Source of the DNA: Pseudevernia furfuracea
Taxonomy: Eukaryota; Ascomycota; Lecanoromycetes; Lecanorales; Parmeliaceae
Direction of reading: 5' to 3'
Length of the DNA stretch: 64,000 nt
Assembly (NCBI GenBank): GCA_022315425.1
Contig: JAIUPT010000032.1
Coordinates: forward strand, 484,501 to 548,500
The position numbers were made by a program, and so were the translations under genes. Positions 54,534 to 64,000 of this stretch are shown piece by piece; positions within the stretch are counted from its first letter, which is position 1, and each line of letters begins with the position of its first letter. A model generated the notes under the pieces. The model did not search any database and was not told the origin of the DNA. It was given only the letters and a program-made list of their open reading frames with translations.

Positions 54534-55015
54534 TCACTCTTTTATCTCCTGCTTGTGGAATATACCCGGCACTTCTGGCATCCACTTCTCGCGCCTCTTG
54601 CACCAGAATTCCCCTTTCGGCGGCAAATCACCCGGGTGGTCCAACGTCCCTGTCATGATATATCTAAAGTCCTTCATCGCCGCTGCACCGACTTCCAGAA
54701 TACCGCTTCCGCACGTTGGGCAGAACTCTCGGTGCAGAGTTGTGCCACTCCCATTATCTGCCTCGTGTATTGTAGGCTTTGTGGACTCGGAAGTATATGA
54801 GAAGGAGGAGACTGGGACTTTCGTTGTCAATCCGAATGCTGTTCCGAAGAATTTCTGGCGAGATATTAGCATTGGAGCACCTCAGGCGCTTTGTGCAAGC
54901 GATTTCATACCTTGCAGTTCTTGCAATGGCAGAGGGAAGTGCGGGCATCGTCTGGTGACACATCAATGGTGTACCTGAGCTCACCGCAGTAGCAGCCCCC
55001 TTTGTAAATGGGCAT
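54534..55015 (-). CDS. GFA (glutathione-dependent formaldehyde-activating/CENP-V) family protein
   Basis: Exons 55015-54911 and 54854-54534, 141 aa. It begins MPIYKGGCYCGELRYTIDVS; zinc ligands are visible as GGCYCGELRY, LCHCKNC(KKFFGTAFG) and EFCPTCGSGI. GTLDHPGDLPPKGEFW and the C-terminal W-x-P match the family, whose two zinc sites include the GSH-binding fold. Members catalyse or assist spontaneous adduct formation of glutathione with aldehydes, but most fungal ones have no shown substrate. The intron (56 nt) is phase 0. Confidence 0.9.
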
Positions 55016-55644
55016 TGCAATTGCTGAGTTGGTGGAAATCCTGCGATTGCTTGCTTAAATCAATAGGTGGGCGTACGAAACTTTACCAAGGTCGCTGCCG
55101 GCCGTAGTCTCCGTGTATTTGTCTGTTCAATGCGTTGCCCTCATGTTCGCGCCAGTGGCGCCAGTGGCGCTTGTTGCCTCAAGCAGAGATTTTTGAGCTC
55201 AAGCTATTCAATTGACCACAGAGTAAACCGCAGTGAATGCTCTTAGCACTGTCACAGTACCATGCCTGTATGCTCCTTATTCGTGTAGGTAGGAGTCGGG
55301 AACGGTAGACTTTGCCCTGAGCAATCTCAGGTTTTGCACCACCTTTCCGTCTTTATATTGGGTGTCTCTCTGGCCAAGAGCGTTCAAGTTGCCTCAGGTC
55401 TGTTTGACCTTCAATGTTAGCGCCTGTTTGGTTGTTGCGACTTGCGAGACACGCCTCCCGCTCGCTTTTGTCCTACTTATTTCCGACTATCGCATATCGC
55501 AATTACCATCGTTAGACCAAACCACGCTGAGCCCCAAGCATTGTGTGCAACATTCCCTTCGCTGCTCTGCTTTCTTTCTTACCGATAAGTCACATCTACC
55601 ACTTGCTTTCTCCTTGTTTCCTCTAAAAGCCCTTTCTACCCATC
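55016..55644. other. Intergenic, promoters of GFA gene and secreted-protein gene
   Basis: 629 bp with pyrimidine-rich stretches before 55645. A direct doublet GGCGCCAGT occurs at about 55151-55168. No gene. Confidence 0.4.
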
Positions 55645-56700
55645 ATGCTGTCTTTCCTCTTGATATGGCTTTTTAGCTTGGGCGTAGCTGACTCAATTGC
55701 TATAACCCTCCCCGTTGTTTATCGAAATCAGACCGAGTTTTTCGGTCTTTCTCTTTACAACTCGAGTGTGGTCGGGACAGACTTGTATACCACTGGTGCC
55801 ACAACTGCTCCAAATCTGCTGGGGAATCCCATCGATAACCATTTCAAGACCATATTCAAAGTCTACCCGGAGATCAAGGTCTCTGGCAAGTCTACGTACA
55901 TGAATATTTTGAAGGCCATGATAAAATTGTCCTACAGTGAAACCACACACGCATATGCCGGAGAAACATTTTCTTTCCACGGCTACACCGATGTCAAAGT
56001 CCGAATAACGCCTCCTACATCTTCCAGCTCAGCTTTACAATATCGGTATGCCATTTGGGGACTATTCAAAGCTGCTCAATATCTCACCGTGAACAAGAGG
56101 TTTACACGCATTATCGCGGAGCTGTACTGGTCTGGGAGCGGTGAACCAGTCTTAATTGGCGTCATAGAGATCTTTCCAGACCCTATGCCAGATATTTCTG
56201 GAAGCAAAGAACCCCAAAATCTCATGGGTATCGGTCAACAAGCGGGATTGCCGCCCAATTCTTTCAATCTGGCCAATTTCACCTCGATTGGTAACAATGA
56301 GACCGATCTCGCAGCATCCACCAATACAGGAAAACTCTCGGTATACCTTGAACTTCAAGGGCCAAGTTTGTCCGTCGCAGAGGTCTTCATGACGATCTTC
56401 CTTGCGCTAGTACATATAGCTTCATTCGGGACAGCGCAGCTCGTGCACGACTTCGCGGCCCGCGATTTGACCGCCAAGATGGAGCTTGTATATGAACATT
56501 ACGGTGCGCCAAGGGCGTCTCCACCGTTTTTCGTTTATCATGAAGCCGCGCGTGCCCTAGGATACGTTCCTAACTATATGTTTGCACAACATAGGTTTGA
56601 AGCAGTCACTTTCGTGTTAGAGGTCGATGGCACGCCTGTAGGAACAGGATTCTTGCGGAAGCTTTCGAGTACATCCTCTGTAGCGTCGCAGAAGGGCTGA
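55645..56700 (+). CDS. Secreted 351-aa protein of unknown function
   Basis: Begins MLSFLLIWLFSLGVADSIAI, a signal peptide. The mature region has several N-glycosylation sequons (NQT, NSS, NFT, NET). ALQYRYAIWGLFKAAQYLTV is followed by a beta-rich stretch (FTRIIAELYWSGSGEPVLIG). A second hydrophobic segment near residue 250 (SVAEVFMTIFLALVHIASFG) could be a membrane helix or buried core. The pattern resembles a fungal secreted family of unknown role seen only in ascomycetes. No cysteine pattern or catalytic motif. Confidence 0.75.
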   Translation: MLSFLLIWLFSLGVADSIAITLPVVYRNQTEFFGLSLYNSSVVGTDLYTTGATTAPNLLGNPIDNHFKTIFKVYPEIKVSGKSTYMNILKAMIKLSYSETTHAYAGETFSFHGYTDVKVRITPPTSSSSALQYRYAIWGLFKAAQYLTVNKRFTRIIAELYWSGSGEPVLIGVIEIFPDPMPDISGSKEPQNLMGIGQQAGLPPNSFNLANFTSIGNNETDLAASTNTGKLSVYLELQGPSLSVAEVFMTIFLALVHIASFGTAQLVHDFAARDLTAKMELVYEHYGAPRASPPFFVYHEAARALGYVPNYMFAQHRFEAVTFVLEVDGTPVGTGFLRKLSSTSSVASQKG

Positions 56701-57216
56701 GGAGGAAAAGATCCATGTGTCTAGTCTTGCTAGCTGAGATCGATGCTGAAAGACCCAGAAAGCCTTAGGGACGCAACGCAAAATGTAAAAGGTATCTCAG
56801 CCAAAAAGTGGAGACGAGCATGGGCCTCAAGCCCAGAACTTTGGGCCCAATACAAGTAGATGCCAGGACTTGCACAAAGATAACGGCAATCGAGTCCAAG
56901 ACTAGCGTCGAACAAATCGACACGTTCAACACAATCAATTTAGAGCACCGCCACCCTTGAACTCCGTGTCTCCCTTTCATCCCACCTCTCTCTATGCAAG
57001 AACGGTATGAAGCTTTGAGCATCGTTTCCATTGCCCCGGATTATTATTCCCGGAGATATCCTGGTAAGAACCAGTCTCAAAATCAGTAGATCACGATCGG
57101 AGGACGCAGCCACCAATAAGCCGCAGCTCGTGTGACTTGAGACGCTCCGACCTGTCTCACAGCCCCTCACCCCACCCCGAGTTCAATACTCTTTCGTCCT
57201 ATAAATTGTCCCATTT
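56701..57216. other. Intergenic before F-box pseudogene
   Basis: 516 bp; minus-strand ORFs of under 90 codons are not convincing. Confidence 0.4.
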
Positions 57217-58218
57217 ATGGCGAATTTCGGGGATCTAGCAGCCGAGTTGATACTCGCCGTAACCTCCTACATCCCCAGATCGTCTGACAAATTCCATCTC
57301 GTACTCGTCAATCGCAAAATGCACCAGATGATCACCCCGGAACCCTACAAGCACATCCTGCTGGGTCAGAGCAGATAGCCCTCAAACATAGGCGTCCGCC
57401 TCCTTCACTTGTCCCGCGCGTTGAAGGCCACGTCTACGTCTCACAGGTCAGCGGTTGAATCTCTCGATCTCGAGCTAAATTCAAACACCTTGCTCGAACC
57501 GTTTGGATACTCAGGCATCATGCTATACCTCCCTCGCTTGAAGAGTCTTTGTCTCAGCAGCAACAGATCTACCGGACTCGAAACGGGGCACACACTGCCA
57601 TTTTTGTCACCTTCCGAGATAGCACGAAGACTGCAGGGTGCGAGCGTAACACTTGAGAGTCTCATCATCGACATCGACCAAGACGTGACCCATCGCGACG
57701 GCAGCGGTATTCGATCCTTGCCTCACTTTATTGCTTTGAAGCACCACAGTGTTCAGGGCCATATCTTATTTAGCGACAGTGGTGGTGATCCCTTGACCGA
57801 GGGCAACGATGCCGCAGTTGGCCACAGGCTATTGACCAAGTTCCTGCCCCTAGGATTATAGCAACTTCAGTTGAGCTGTTGGACTGATGGAGCGCCAGAC
57901 TGTGAGCCCCATTGGGGGTTCATGACTACTCTTCTGCTCGAGAAGCTAATGGAAGCCGGTCTCAGCACTTTGGCGGAGCCGCATCACATCACCGTGTATG
58001 TTCCAGCCAAAGGCCATGGACCTCGTGACTTGTGGGATTATCCAGTCTTGACTGTCTTGGGGGATAATTGGGAAGATGACAAGCTAGAACGCATAGACTA
58101 CGCCGTTGCGGGACTAGGGCAGGAGATAGCGGAGATGTTGAAGGCGATGGCTTTGAGGATGCATCGGACCATTGCAGTCAGATACGAGCGAGGGTCACAA
58201 GAAGGGTCTCGCTCCTAG
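57217..58218 (+). pseudogene. F-box-like protein, pseudogene with two nonsense codons
   Basis: A single reading frame of 334 codons from ATG 57217 to 58218, interrupted only by TAG at 57376-57378 and TAG at 57859-57861. The F-box-like start is MANFGDLAAELILAVTSYIP, and HLVLVNRKMHQMI matches the intact paralogue at 58830 (MARFADLSNELIIAIGSHIR; DLVLLNRQTHSLI). The second TAG sits exactly where the paralogue has CAG (CLQQLEV versus GL-stop-QLQL), so a single C-to-T change explains it. Both genes share DFIALKH or HFIALKH. No frameshifts, hence a fairly young pseudogene. Confidence 0.85.
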
Positions 58219-58829
58219 GGAGAAACTGCCACAGAAGCCACATGTGCAGGGTCATAAGAATGGCGTATTGTCCGTGTTTGTTGGTTCTGTCAGCCCAGAT
58301 GCATGTGTTAATGTACATCATAGAATTACTGCAAATATCTTGCATAGCAAGAAACTCAAGATTTCAAGTCCGCGCAGGCAAAATGTCGAAAAAGATGCAA
58401 TCCTGAGCTCCCATACTTTCTTTTTTGCACAATTCTGTGGGTGTCTACCAGAATGTAACACTGCTCATATCAACTCCTGTAATTTTGGAAGTTTGTCGGG
58501 GTATTCTCCCCCTCTATGCCTAACTCTTGTTTGATTATCTTACATGCTTCACACGTGGCTATCAACACAGTCCTGACCCCGTCCAAGGCGAGTCAAACAC
58601 TTCCAATTCAAAGACCAAGACCTACAAAGGGCGTTCTAGCGTGGGCTAAGACCCTTCGTGTTGACATTGTTCATATGATATTTTCCAAACAACACTTGCA
58701 ACAAATGGATACGTGACCCGAAATTTCGACACACGCATAGTTTCTTGATAGTGGACTGCTAATGCTCCATAGTATTTCTCCCACCTGCCCACTCACCTTT
58801 ACAATCCGCTCAGGAGTATCCCCGCAAAC
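58219..58829. other. Intergenic between tandem F-box genes
   Basis: 611 bp without supported features; it should hold the promoter of the intact paralogue. Confidence 0.4.
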
Positions 58830-59711
58830 ATGGCGAGATTCGCAGATCTTTCCAATGAGCTCATCATCGCCATCGGCTCCCACATTCGCAAGCCCGCTCA
58901 CAGTCTAGACCTTGTCCTTCTCAATCGTCAGACTCATAGCTTGATCATACCGCTTCTGTACGAGCACATCGTCCTCCATCCCATCGACTATGCCGGTCAA
59001 GAAATCTGTGGAGAGGATTGGAAGAGTGAACGCGGGATCGTAACACGCCCCGCTAACAAGTTGCGCACCAACCCTGATTTCCGCTCAGCGATCCGCACCT
59101 TTGAGCTCGGCCTGGCTGCCGCATTCAGGCCGAGCTCAGAATTATACAGGCTGTTTTTCTTAATGACCTCTCTTAAGCAATTCCGTCTTGTCGGAGGCAC
59201 ATTTTTGGGCCCAACAGGGGTAGTGCTACCTCCACTCGCTTACAGGAGCGCAACATTGGAAAGCCTCGATCTCAGCAGCGTCCACCGCGGTCACGGCTAC
59301 CCAGGCTACGGCATCGATTATGGTCTTGACGATTTTATTGCACTCAAACACCTGTGTATCCAAAACCGCTGCTGCAAGGGGACGATGAGAGGATTGCTGC
59401 CGAAATGCTTGCAGCAGCTGGAGGTGCACTGTCATAGATATTCACGGTCGCAACCGCTCATCGAACAAGGCGATCGTGCTACCCACGTACTCGTGGATCT
59501 GATGGAAGAGGGACTGACGACCCCGCGGTCCTTACGACGCGTCACACTGTGCCTGTTTTGGAAGGGGAGAGCGGAGCCTAGTGCCGAGGCGATACAGCAG
59601 ATGGTAGCTGAGTTCGACTCTTCTACCGCAAAGTTTCACCAAAAGGGCATTGAGATGGACGCGAAGGTTCGGCTTGTCAGGTTGGATCTCCAAGCTCTAC
59701 TTTCACGGTGA
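58830..59711 (+). CDS. F-box-like protein (intact paralogue)
   Basis: 293-aa single-exon protein. N-terminal F-box-like segment: MARFADLSNELIIAIGSHIR, DLVLLNRQTHSLIIPLLYEH. The rest has leucine-rich segments (SATLESLDLSSVHRGHGYPG, DFIALKHLCIQN, CLQQLEVHC, SLRRVTLCLFW) consistent with degenerate LRR-type strands used for substrate binding. It would act as an adaptor of SCF ubiquitin ligases, which also contain the Hrt1 protein encoded at 5.7-6.2 kb, though partnership is only generic. Confidence 0.8.
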   Translation: MARFADLSNELIIAIGSHIRKPAHSLDLVLLNRQTHSLIIPLLYEHIVLHPIDYAGQEICGEDWKSERGIVTRPANKLRTNPDFRSAIRTFELGLAAAFRPSSELYRLFFLMTSLKQFRLVGGTFLGPTGVVLPPLAYRSATLESLDLSSVHRGHGYPGYGIDYGLDDFIALKHLCIQNRCCKGTMRGLLPKCLQQLEVHCHRYSRSQPLIEQGDRATHVLVDLMEEGLTTPRSLRRVTLCLFWKGRAEPSAEAIQQMVAEFDSSTAKFHQKGIEMDAKVRLVRLDLQALLSR

Positions 59712-60741
59712 GACGGTGCCTCGCGTGAAATGCTGGGACGTTAAGACGGCACGCATTGCAAATCGTTGGGATTGATTGGCGCTTCATATTCCTCAGGGTG
59801 CTCTTTGGCTGCCAAGCAAACATTCCGTCTCTGTTTTCTGCAATCTCAGCGAGTACGTAGAGTGACCGATGGAAATATTATACCTCTCGGACAGTTTTCG
59901 TAAGAAAACGTAGCAAATCCATGCATACAGAGCGACTTTCCCGAGTGAAGGTTAGGCGCGTTGCCAGAAAAAAGCGACAATTGTCGTAGAGTTCTCCTTA
60001 ACAATCCTTCTACTAGGTACTGAAAAAAATCGGTTTTTTGAAAGAAAGAGCCGACTCGTTCTGGTGGATAATCATAAAATGTGCGTAAATAAAAAGAAAG
60101 AGAGCTTTCCACTATTAGAATTCAGACTATTTGAAGTTCCCTCTATGCATGACTTTTGTATGCTCAATTGACATCAATCACTAGTGGTGTTCAAAGGTGC
60201 TCTTATTCACGAAGCAAAACGCCGCTAAGAATATTCGGTAGGACTTGGTATACTTTTCCCTGAATTCGGCAGCGAAGTAGTTGGTGAAGATCTAGAATTG
60301 GAGAGTCTCGCTCACTTTGGCGGAATTTGAAGCGAAGCGGCTAATGGTATTGGCGTCGTGGTACGCTTTAGTGAGGACGTATACTCTTTCGTTGTAGTTG
60401 TCTGCCTAGCCTGACAATTAGTATATAGTGAAAGCATGGTGATTGGCGTAGTTGCAAGTACGTTACCAGGCCAAGGAACAACGACGTGCTTTCGGCCAGG
60501 TTGGGGCTTATCCCGCATATCTCCATGCTGTCGATTAATTGCGATCAAATAACAGGACTTCGGAACAGAACAAAGCAGTCTTGATGAATGTTCAACAGCG
60601 CGAGATTTGACTCTCCATGAAACTAAGATCCGATCGGCCGCAGCAGATAAGTACCAGACTCGCGCAAGTCGGCAAACGTGCGCATAAAATTCGTTGAAAC
60701 ATCATCGGATCGCCAAATGTTGCTTTCACGCTGAGGAAGTA
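59712..60741. other. Gene-poor stretch
   Basis: About 1 kb; ORFs at 59846-60112 and 60312-60548 (minus) have no recognised features. Confidence 0.4.
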
Positions 60742-61113
60742 CTACGGCAAGAAGCCGTAAACATCCGTGACTTTGCTTGGTTCCGCTGATGCTTCTCCAT
60801 AAGATGGCGACCAGTGTATGTAGTACCAGAGAACCGTGCGATGTGCCGTTCTTAGATCCTCTGCTGCAATCTTGAAGCAAGAACTATTAGGCAGGCACCA
60901 TTTGTACGAATCCGACGTAGGTCTACGCAGTGGTACCCTCGTTTCTCTCGTACACCTACCAGGGCAGTCGTCGGAAAAGGATGATAACCAAGGATTTTGG
61001 AGCTTTTTTAACGACTGCATAGTTGTGTGCTGAAAACCGACAGGCAACCTGAAAACGTCGATCAGTACGAGATGCAGTCTGGTGATGAGTGGCAAGAATC
61101 TTGCGACCTGCAC
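60742..61113 (-). CDS. Possible small secreted protein ORF
   Basis: 123-codon ORF starting MQVARFLPLITRLHLVLIDV, which is hydrophobic but has charged residues unlike a clean signal peptide. It contains four Cys (DDCPGRC, WCLPNSSC). Introns are possible (GTTGCC...ATGCAG near its start). It may be a real small gene or chance; support is weak. Confidence 0.3.
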   Translation of the reverse strand: MQVARFLPLITRLHLVLIDVFRLPVGFQHTTMQSLKKLQNPWLSSFSDDCPGRCTRETRVPLRRPTSDSYKWCLPNSSCFKIAAEDLRTAHRTVLWYYIHWSPSYGEASAEPSKVTDVYGFLP

Positions 61114-61475
61114 TGTTGGGGGGGATAATTCTATTCCGTTAACCTTGCCAATTAGTGGTCACATTCAGAGCAGTGCTTGTTTTCGGGGGCTAAAAAGCCA
61201 TAAAAGTCTCAGTGCCTCTAAACCACTGACGGCAGGGCCTCAGAAAGAGTCAATTTAGTGCCTGCAAGTCTTTCAGGCAATAGAATCATCACCGTTCATA
61301 CCTCCATTTCCCCACGGCCACCTGCACGTTTTAGAGTCAGCATAGCCTCTTTGTGGCAAATTACCCAATTTTGAAGATAGGTCTGGGGGTTGAAAGAAGC
61401 CTATTGCTCGCAAGACATATCCTGGGACTCAAAAAAAAATGGTTTGACTAGTGAGAGTTTGCCCCGAATATGCAC

Positions 61476-62124
61476 TTACATCCTTCCCAACACCAACACC
61501 TCCATCAACTTCCTCGGCCCCACCACCCCCCTCCCTCCTAGGGCCGCTGGAAATGCAGTACACCTCCTCGCAGTATCAATCGCCACATCCCTAATCTGTC
61601 CAACATAGAAAACATCCTCGGCATCGGCACTGACCATGTCGAGAAATATAACGCATGTTCTGTATTTGAAGCTATTTGGAAGTATGAAGGTAGAATCATC
61701 GTTTCGATGGAAGAGTATGGGTTTGCCAGTGTCATGAGCAGCTATCTTCCTGTCCGCGTTGAAGCAGTCAATGAAATTGGTGCGGGAGAGTGGCCTAAAT
61801 CAATTCGGAGTCAGCACTTCTCCTTTAGGGAGCCAAAAGACATGTCTCGGGAGGCGGAAATGATCTCCGGCCCCTATAAAACGATGAAAAGGGGAATATT
61901 TGTTCGGAAAAGATAATTTACGGCTGGTCTGGTAGGGTTTGGTGGAAGCAGCCTGTTGTGTCATCGAAGACGTTGGTGATGTTGACGATAGATGTGCCAG
62001 AAAGGGTACTATTGAAGTCCTTTGTTGTATTGAAAAATTCTGGAGCACCTAGATCAAATGGGTTTGCTGTGCATAGCGACGCAAGAAAGGTGAAGAGGAA
62101 GCAGGAAAACAAGGTACCGAGCAT
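61476..62124 (-). CDS. Small secreted fungal protein
   Basis: Exons 62124-61922 and 61794-61476, in frame, about 173 aa. Signal peptide MLGTLFSCFLFTFLASLCTA. The mature protein has three sequons (NTT, NST, NIT), GCFHQTLP, RTNFIDCFNADRKIA, LPNSFKYRTCVIFLDMVS, RRCTAFPAALGGRG and VVGPRKLMEVLVLG. The pattern C-x-A-D-x-x-I, then C-x-I-x-L-D, and a late Cys with GG-x-x-x-V-G fits a widespread ascomycete family of secreted proteins of unknown role. The stop codon TAA is followed by a strong GTAAGT donor context, so a further short exon after 61430 is possible. Confidence 0.75.
61795..61921 (-). repeat. Intron of a repeated intron family (copy 4)
   Basis: 127-nt intron in the secreted-protein gene: donor GTAAATTATCTTTTCC, acceptor ATTTAG. 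Shortly before the acceptor it carries AAGGAGAAGTGCTGACTCCG, matching the branch-region block of the other three copies except for AGT in place of CAAT. Confidence 0.55.
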
Positions 62125-63330
62125 TGTGGCCGGCCGGAATCATGACTTTCCTAGAAGCTCTAGTCATTCCAAGCGAGCAGGATATCATTACAAGAGATGG
62201 TTGTAAGGAGCTCTTCACCTTCAATTAAGAGTCGTGTGCCTCGCGTTCACCAATGCCTCCAATGTGTTGTCCGCGCTTCGGTTGTAAATCCCACGTAAAG
62301 AATTCGACTTTCCGACCAATCCTTTCCATTTCCACGTTCCGGTAGCTCGGTAAGAAGCAGAAGTAAGAGACATATATGATGCGCGACAAGTATGAGAAAA
62401 CTCAATTTTTCGTGAGCGCGAATACAAACTGGATACAACAAATTGCCTCATGGAAATCATCTCCCTTTGACAAACTGGGACAAACCGTACGAGGATTACC
62501 GACTAGCTCCGCGTTCTTTTTATGGACTTTCCAAGTCTCGGTCGCTTTGCGTCAAGACCGACACAATGCCATAGACCCCAACGCTCATAGAGAATAGAAA
62601 GAACAAGTCACGAAGCATGCAATATTTATATTGGTCTTTAAACAGCCTTCACTTCCTTCATGAAATGCACGATGCCATTCTGAACAGATCTTGCCTTCTA
62701 CTGCAGATGTCACAAGCTCTCAGCGGATCGGTATCAAGCCAAGTGCATTTTCTGCCTCCTGGTTAGGGTCCACCTTGCAGCAATCATATCAAACCATTAG
62801 CTTTCAGCCCCTACTCGGCACCTTCCCACTGTCGAGCTCGTTTGACAGCGAGAATATAGCATTCAGCTCCACATGGTCGAGCTTGTCAGCGCCATAGTCC
62901 GAATTGGAGTGTTATGTGTTTGTTATATGCTGTAGGTTGGATCGTATAAATCAAACAAATTGATGATCAGCAGGGTCTGATGCTATTGTTGACTTTGAGG
63001 AGTGTCGAGGGCAAAGAAGCCATCATAAGGGATCGAAAGGGTGGGGCCTCGGGGCCTCATTGTCCTCCCGCTACTCTAAGTCCTCACAATAATATTGAAT
63101 ATGAACACAACCAAATCACACTATGGAAAGCGAGGAGAGTAGAATTCCTAGTCACAGAATATTCGAAATGCCTTCAGCAGTCAATGGTCAAGGGCCTTTC
63201 TTATTCCTCAATGAAAAAATCCGTGCTAACGGTCATAGACCGCATCTTAGAAGAAGCACTTGACCACTTGATATTGGGCATGTTTACTTCTACCTACACT
63301 TCACATAATACTCTTCTGACTGTATAGACA
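62125..63330. other. Intergenic and unresolved 5' part of the Mis6 gene
   Basis: 1.2 kb. One or more N-terminal exons of the Mis6-like gene should lie near its right end (an ORF at 62980-63327 contains ILEEALDHLI, similar to Mis6 N-termini), but no splice pair that keeps frame was found. Confidence 0.4.
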
Positions 63331-64000
63331 GCATCGGAAATCCAAACGAAGAAGAAGTATCACGTATTGAAGATTCATCTTGAAACGATCGAGTCTCATG
63401 CCCAACAACAAGGCTTGACAGCCGCAACCCTGAAGCGGATCCTTCAAGTGCTAACATGTGCCAATGCTCTCGACCAAACGACTCAAAAGGCATTGATCAA
63501 AATCTTATATCCTGCTGGCCCGATTCCATCTCATTTGATATGTATTGTTGTGAGTGGTTTGGGCTATGGCAGTCGAAAGGCTTCAGTGTCCAGCCAGCAA
63601 CTGCTGCTCAAATGGATGGTTATGGTTCACAACAATCTTGAGGATCCTTCCATATTGTCTAGCCTCTACAGCGTTTTCTTCAATTTCTTGGACATGAATA
63701 GTCTTCGTGCGGATATATGCCCTCTCCTTGCCCAAATCACCAAGAGGAAACATGTCAAACCATTTCGAGTCCAGATGCTGCAAGATCTTAGCAAGAAGGT
63801 TGGTCGAGAGCCTGCGCTTTCGAAGCTCATGCAGATCTACGACGCGTATGCTCCAGGTATCTTAGACATCAAGAGAGTGGCCGGTCGAGTTCCAGAATTT
63901 TCACATCCCGACCCCGAATGGGCCAATCAGCTCCAAAGGATCCTGGAGAGAGCAGATCACCCGTCTGCGGATCCCCTTCATCAACGAGAGACAATCCCAT
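63331..64000 (+). CDS. mis6: Mis6/CENP-I inner kinetochore protein, partial (runs off the window)
   Basis: CENP-I homologue of the constitutive centromere-associated network (CCAN), needed to load CENP-A and hold kinetochores. The exon visible from 63331 is open to the window end, about 223 residues so far. Family landmarks: KILYPAGPIPSHLICIVVSG, LGYGSRKASVSSQQLLLKWM, VMVHNNLEDPSILSSLYSVF, FNFLDMNSLRADICPLLAQI, TKRKHVKPFRVQMLQDLSKK, FSHPDPEWANQLQRI. The helical-repeat pattern and the KRKHVKPFR segment are characteristic. N-terminal exons are unresolved. Confidence 0.88.

Overview
The window comes from a filamentous ascomycete (Pezizomycotina). Genes carry many short GT-AG introns, mostly 50-75 nt, with CTRAC-type branch sites. 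Families typical of moulds are present: Zn2Cys6 regulator, DHA2-type MFS transporter, NACHT-ankyrin NLR, small secreted proteins and F-box-like proteins. Housekeeping genes are clearly fungal. The class (Leotiomycetes or Dothideomycetes seem likely) cannot be fixed from this sequence alone.

Layout. 1-3.0 kb: 3' part of a dynamin-family GTPase. 3.5-6.2 kb: HTD2-like dehydratase, signal peptidase subunit SPC1 and the RING-box protein Hrt1/Rbx1. 6.9-8.5 kb: a disordered protein with a PNRC/Edc1-like LPxP motif. 8.5-10.1 kb: gene-poor, with a TA-flanked MITE-like element. 10.1-12.6 kb: a secreted protein and a small one-helix protein. 12.8-14.5 kb: decayed genes on the minus strand, an amidase and a NAPE-PLD-type metallo-beta-lactamase. 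14.6-20.5 kb: MFS transporter with a frameshift, an HD-phosphohydrolase/nucleotide-kinase fusion, and a decayed Zn2Cys6 regulator. 22.4-31.8 kb: CorA/Alr Mg2+ transporter, eRF1, AVT1-like vacuolar amino-acid transporter and prephenate dehydratase. 34-41 kb: an F-box-like gene, then a divergent pair of a SesB-type lipase (interrupted by one in-frame TGA) and a NACHT-ankyrin NLR. 41-45 kb: a secreted protein and a repeat-rich gap. 45.3-50.8 kb: two tandem large paralogues with a DUF6604-like N-terminus. 51.8-55 kb: TIM8, ribosomal protein uL23, BMT2 rRNA methyltransferase and a GFA-family protein. 55.6-62 kb: secreted proteins and an F-box pair, one of them a pseudogene. 63.3-64 kb: start of a Mis6/CENP-I kinetochore gene cut by the window edge.

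How genes may work together. uL23 and BMT2 share a 222-bp divergent promoter, and both serve the large ribosomal subunit. The NLR and lipase are divergently paired like known fungal incompatibility or programmed-cell-death modules. The decayed NAPE-PLD and amidase would be natural partners in making and breaking N-acylethanolamines.

The least explained signal is a set of four related introns of 127-162 nt: two in the dynamin gene, one in the NAPE-PLD pseudogene and one in a secreted-protein gene. They share a conserved block around the branch point and partly conserved donors, which suggests an introner-like (mobile intron) family. All splice sites were inferred by eye from frame and family conservation. 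No searches were run.
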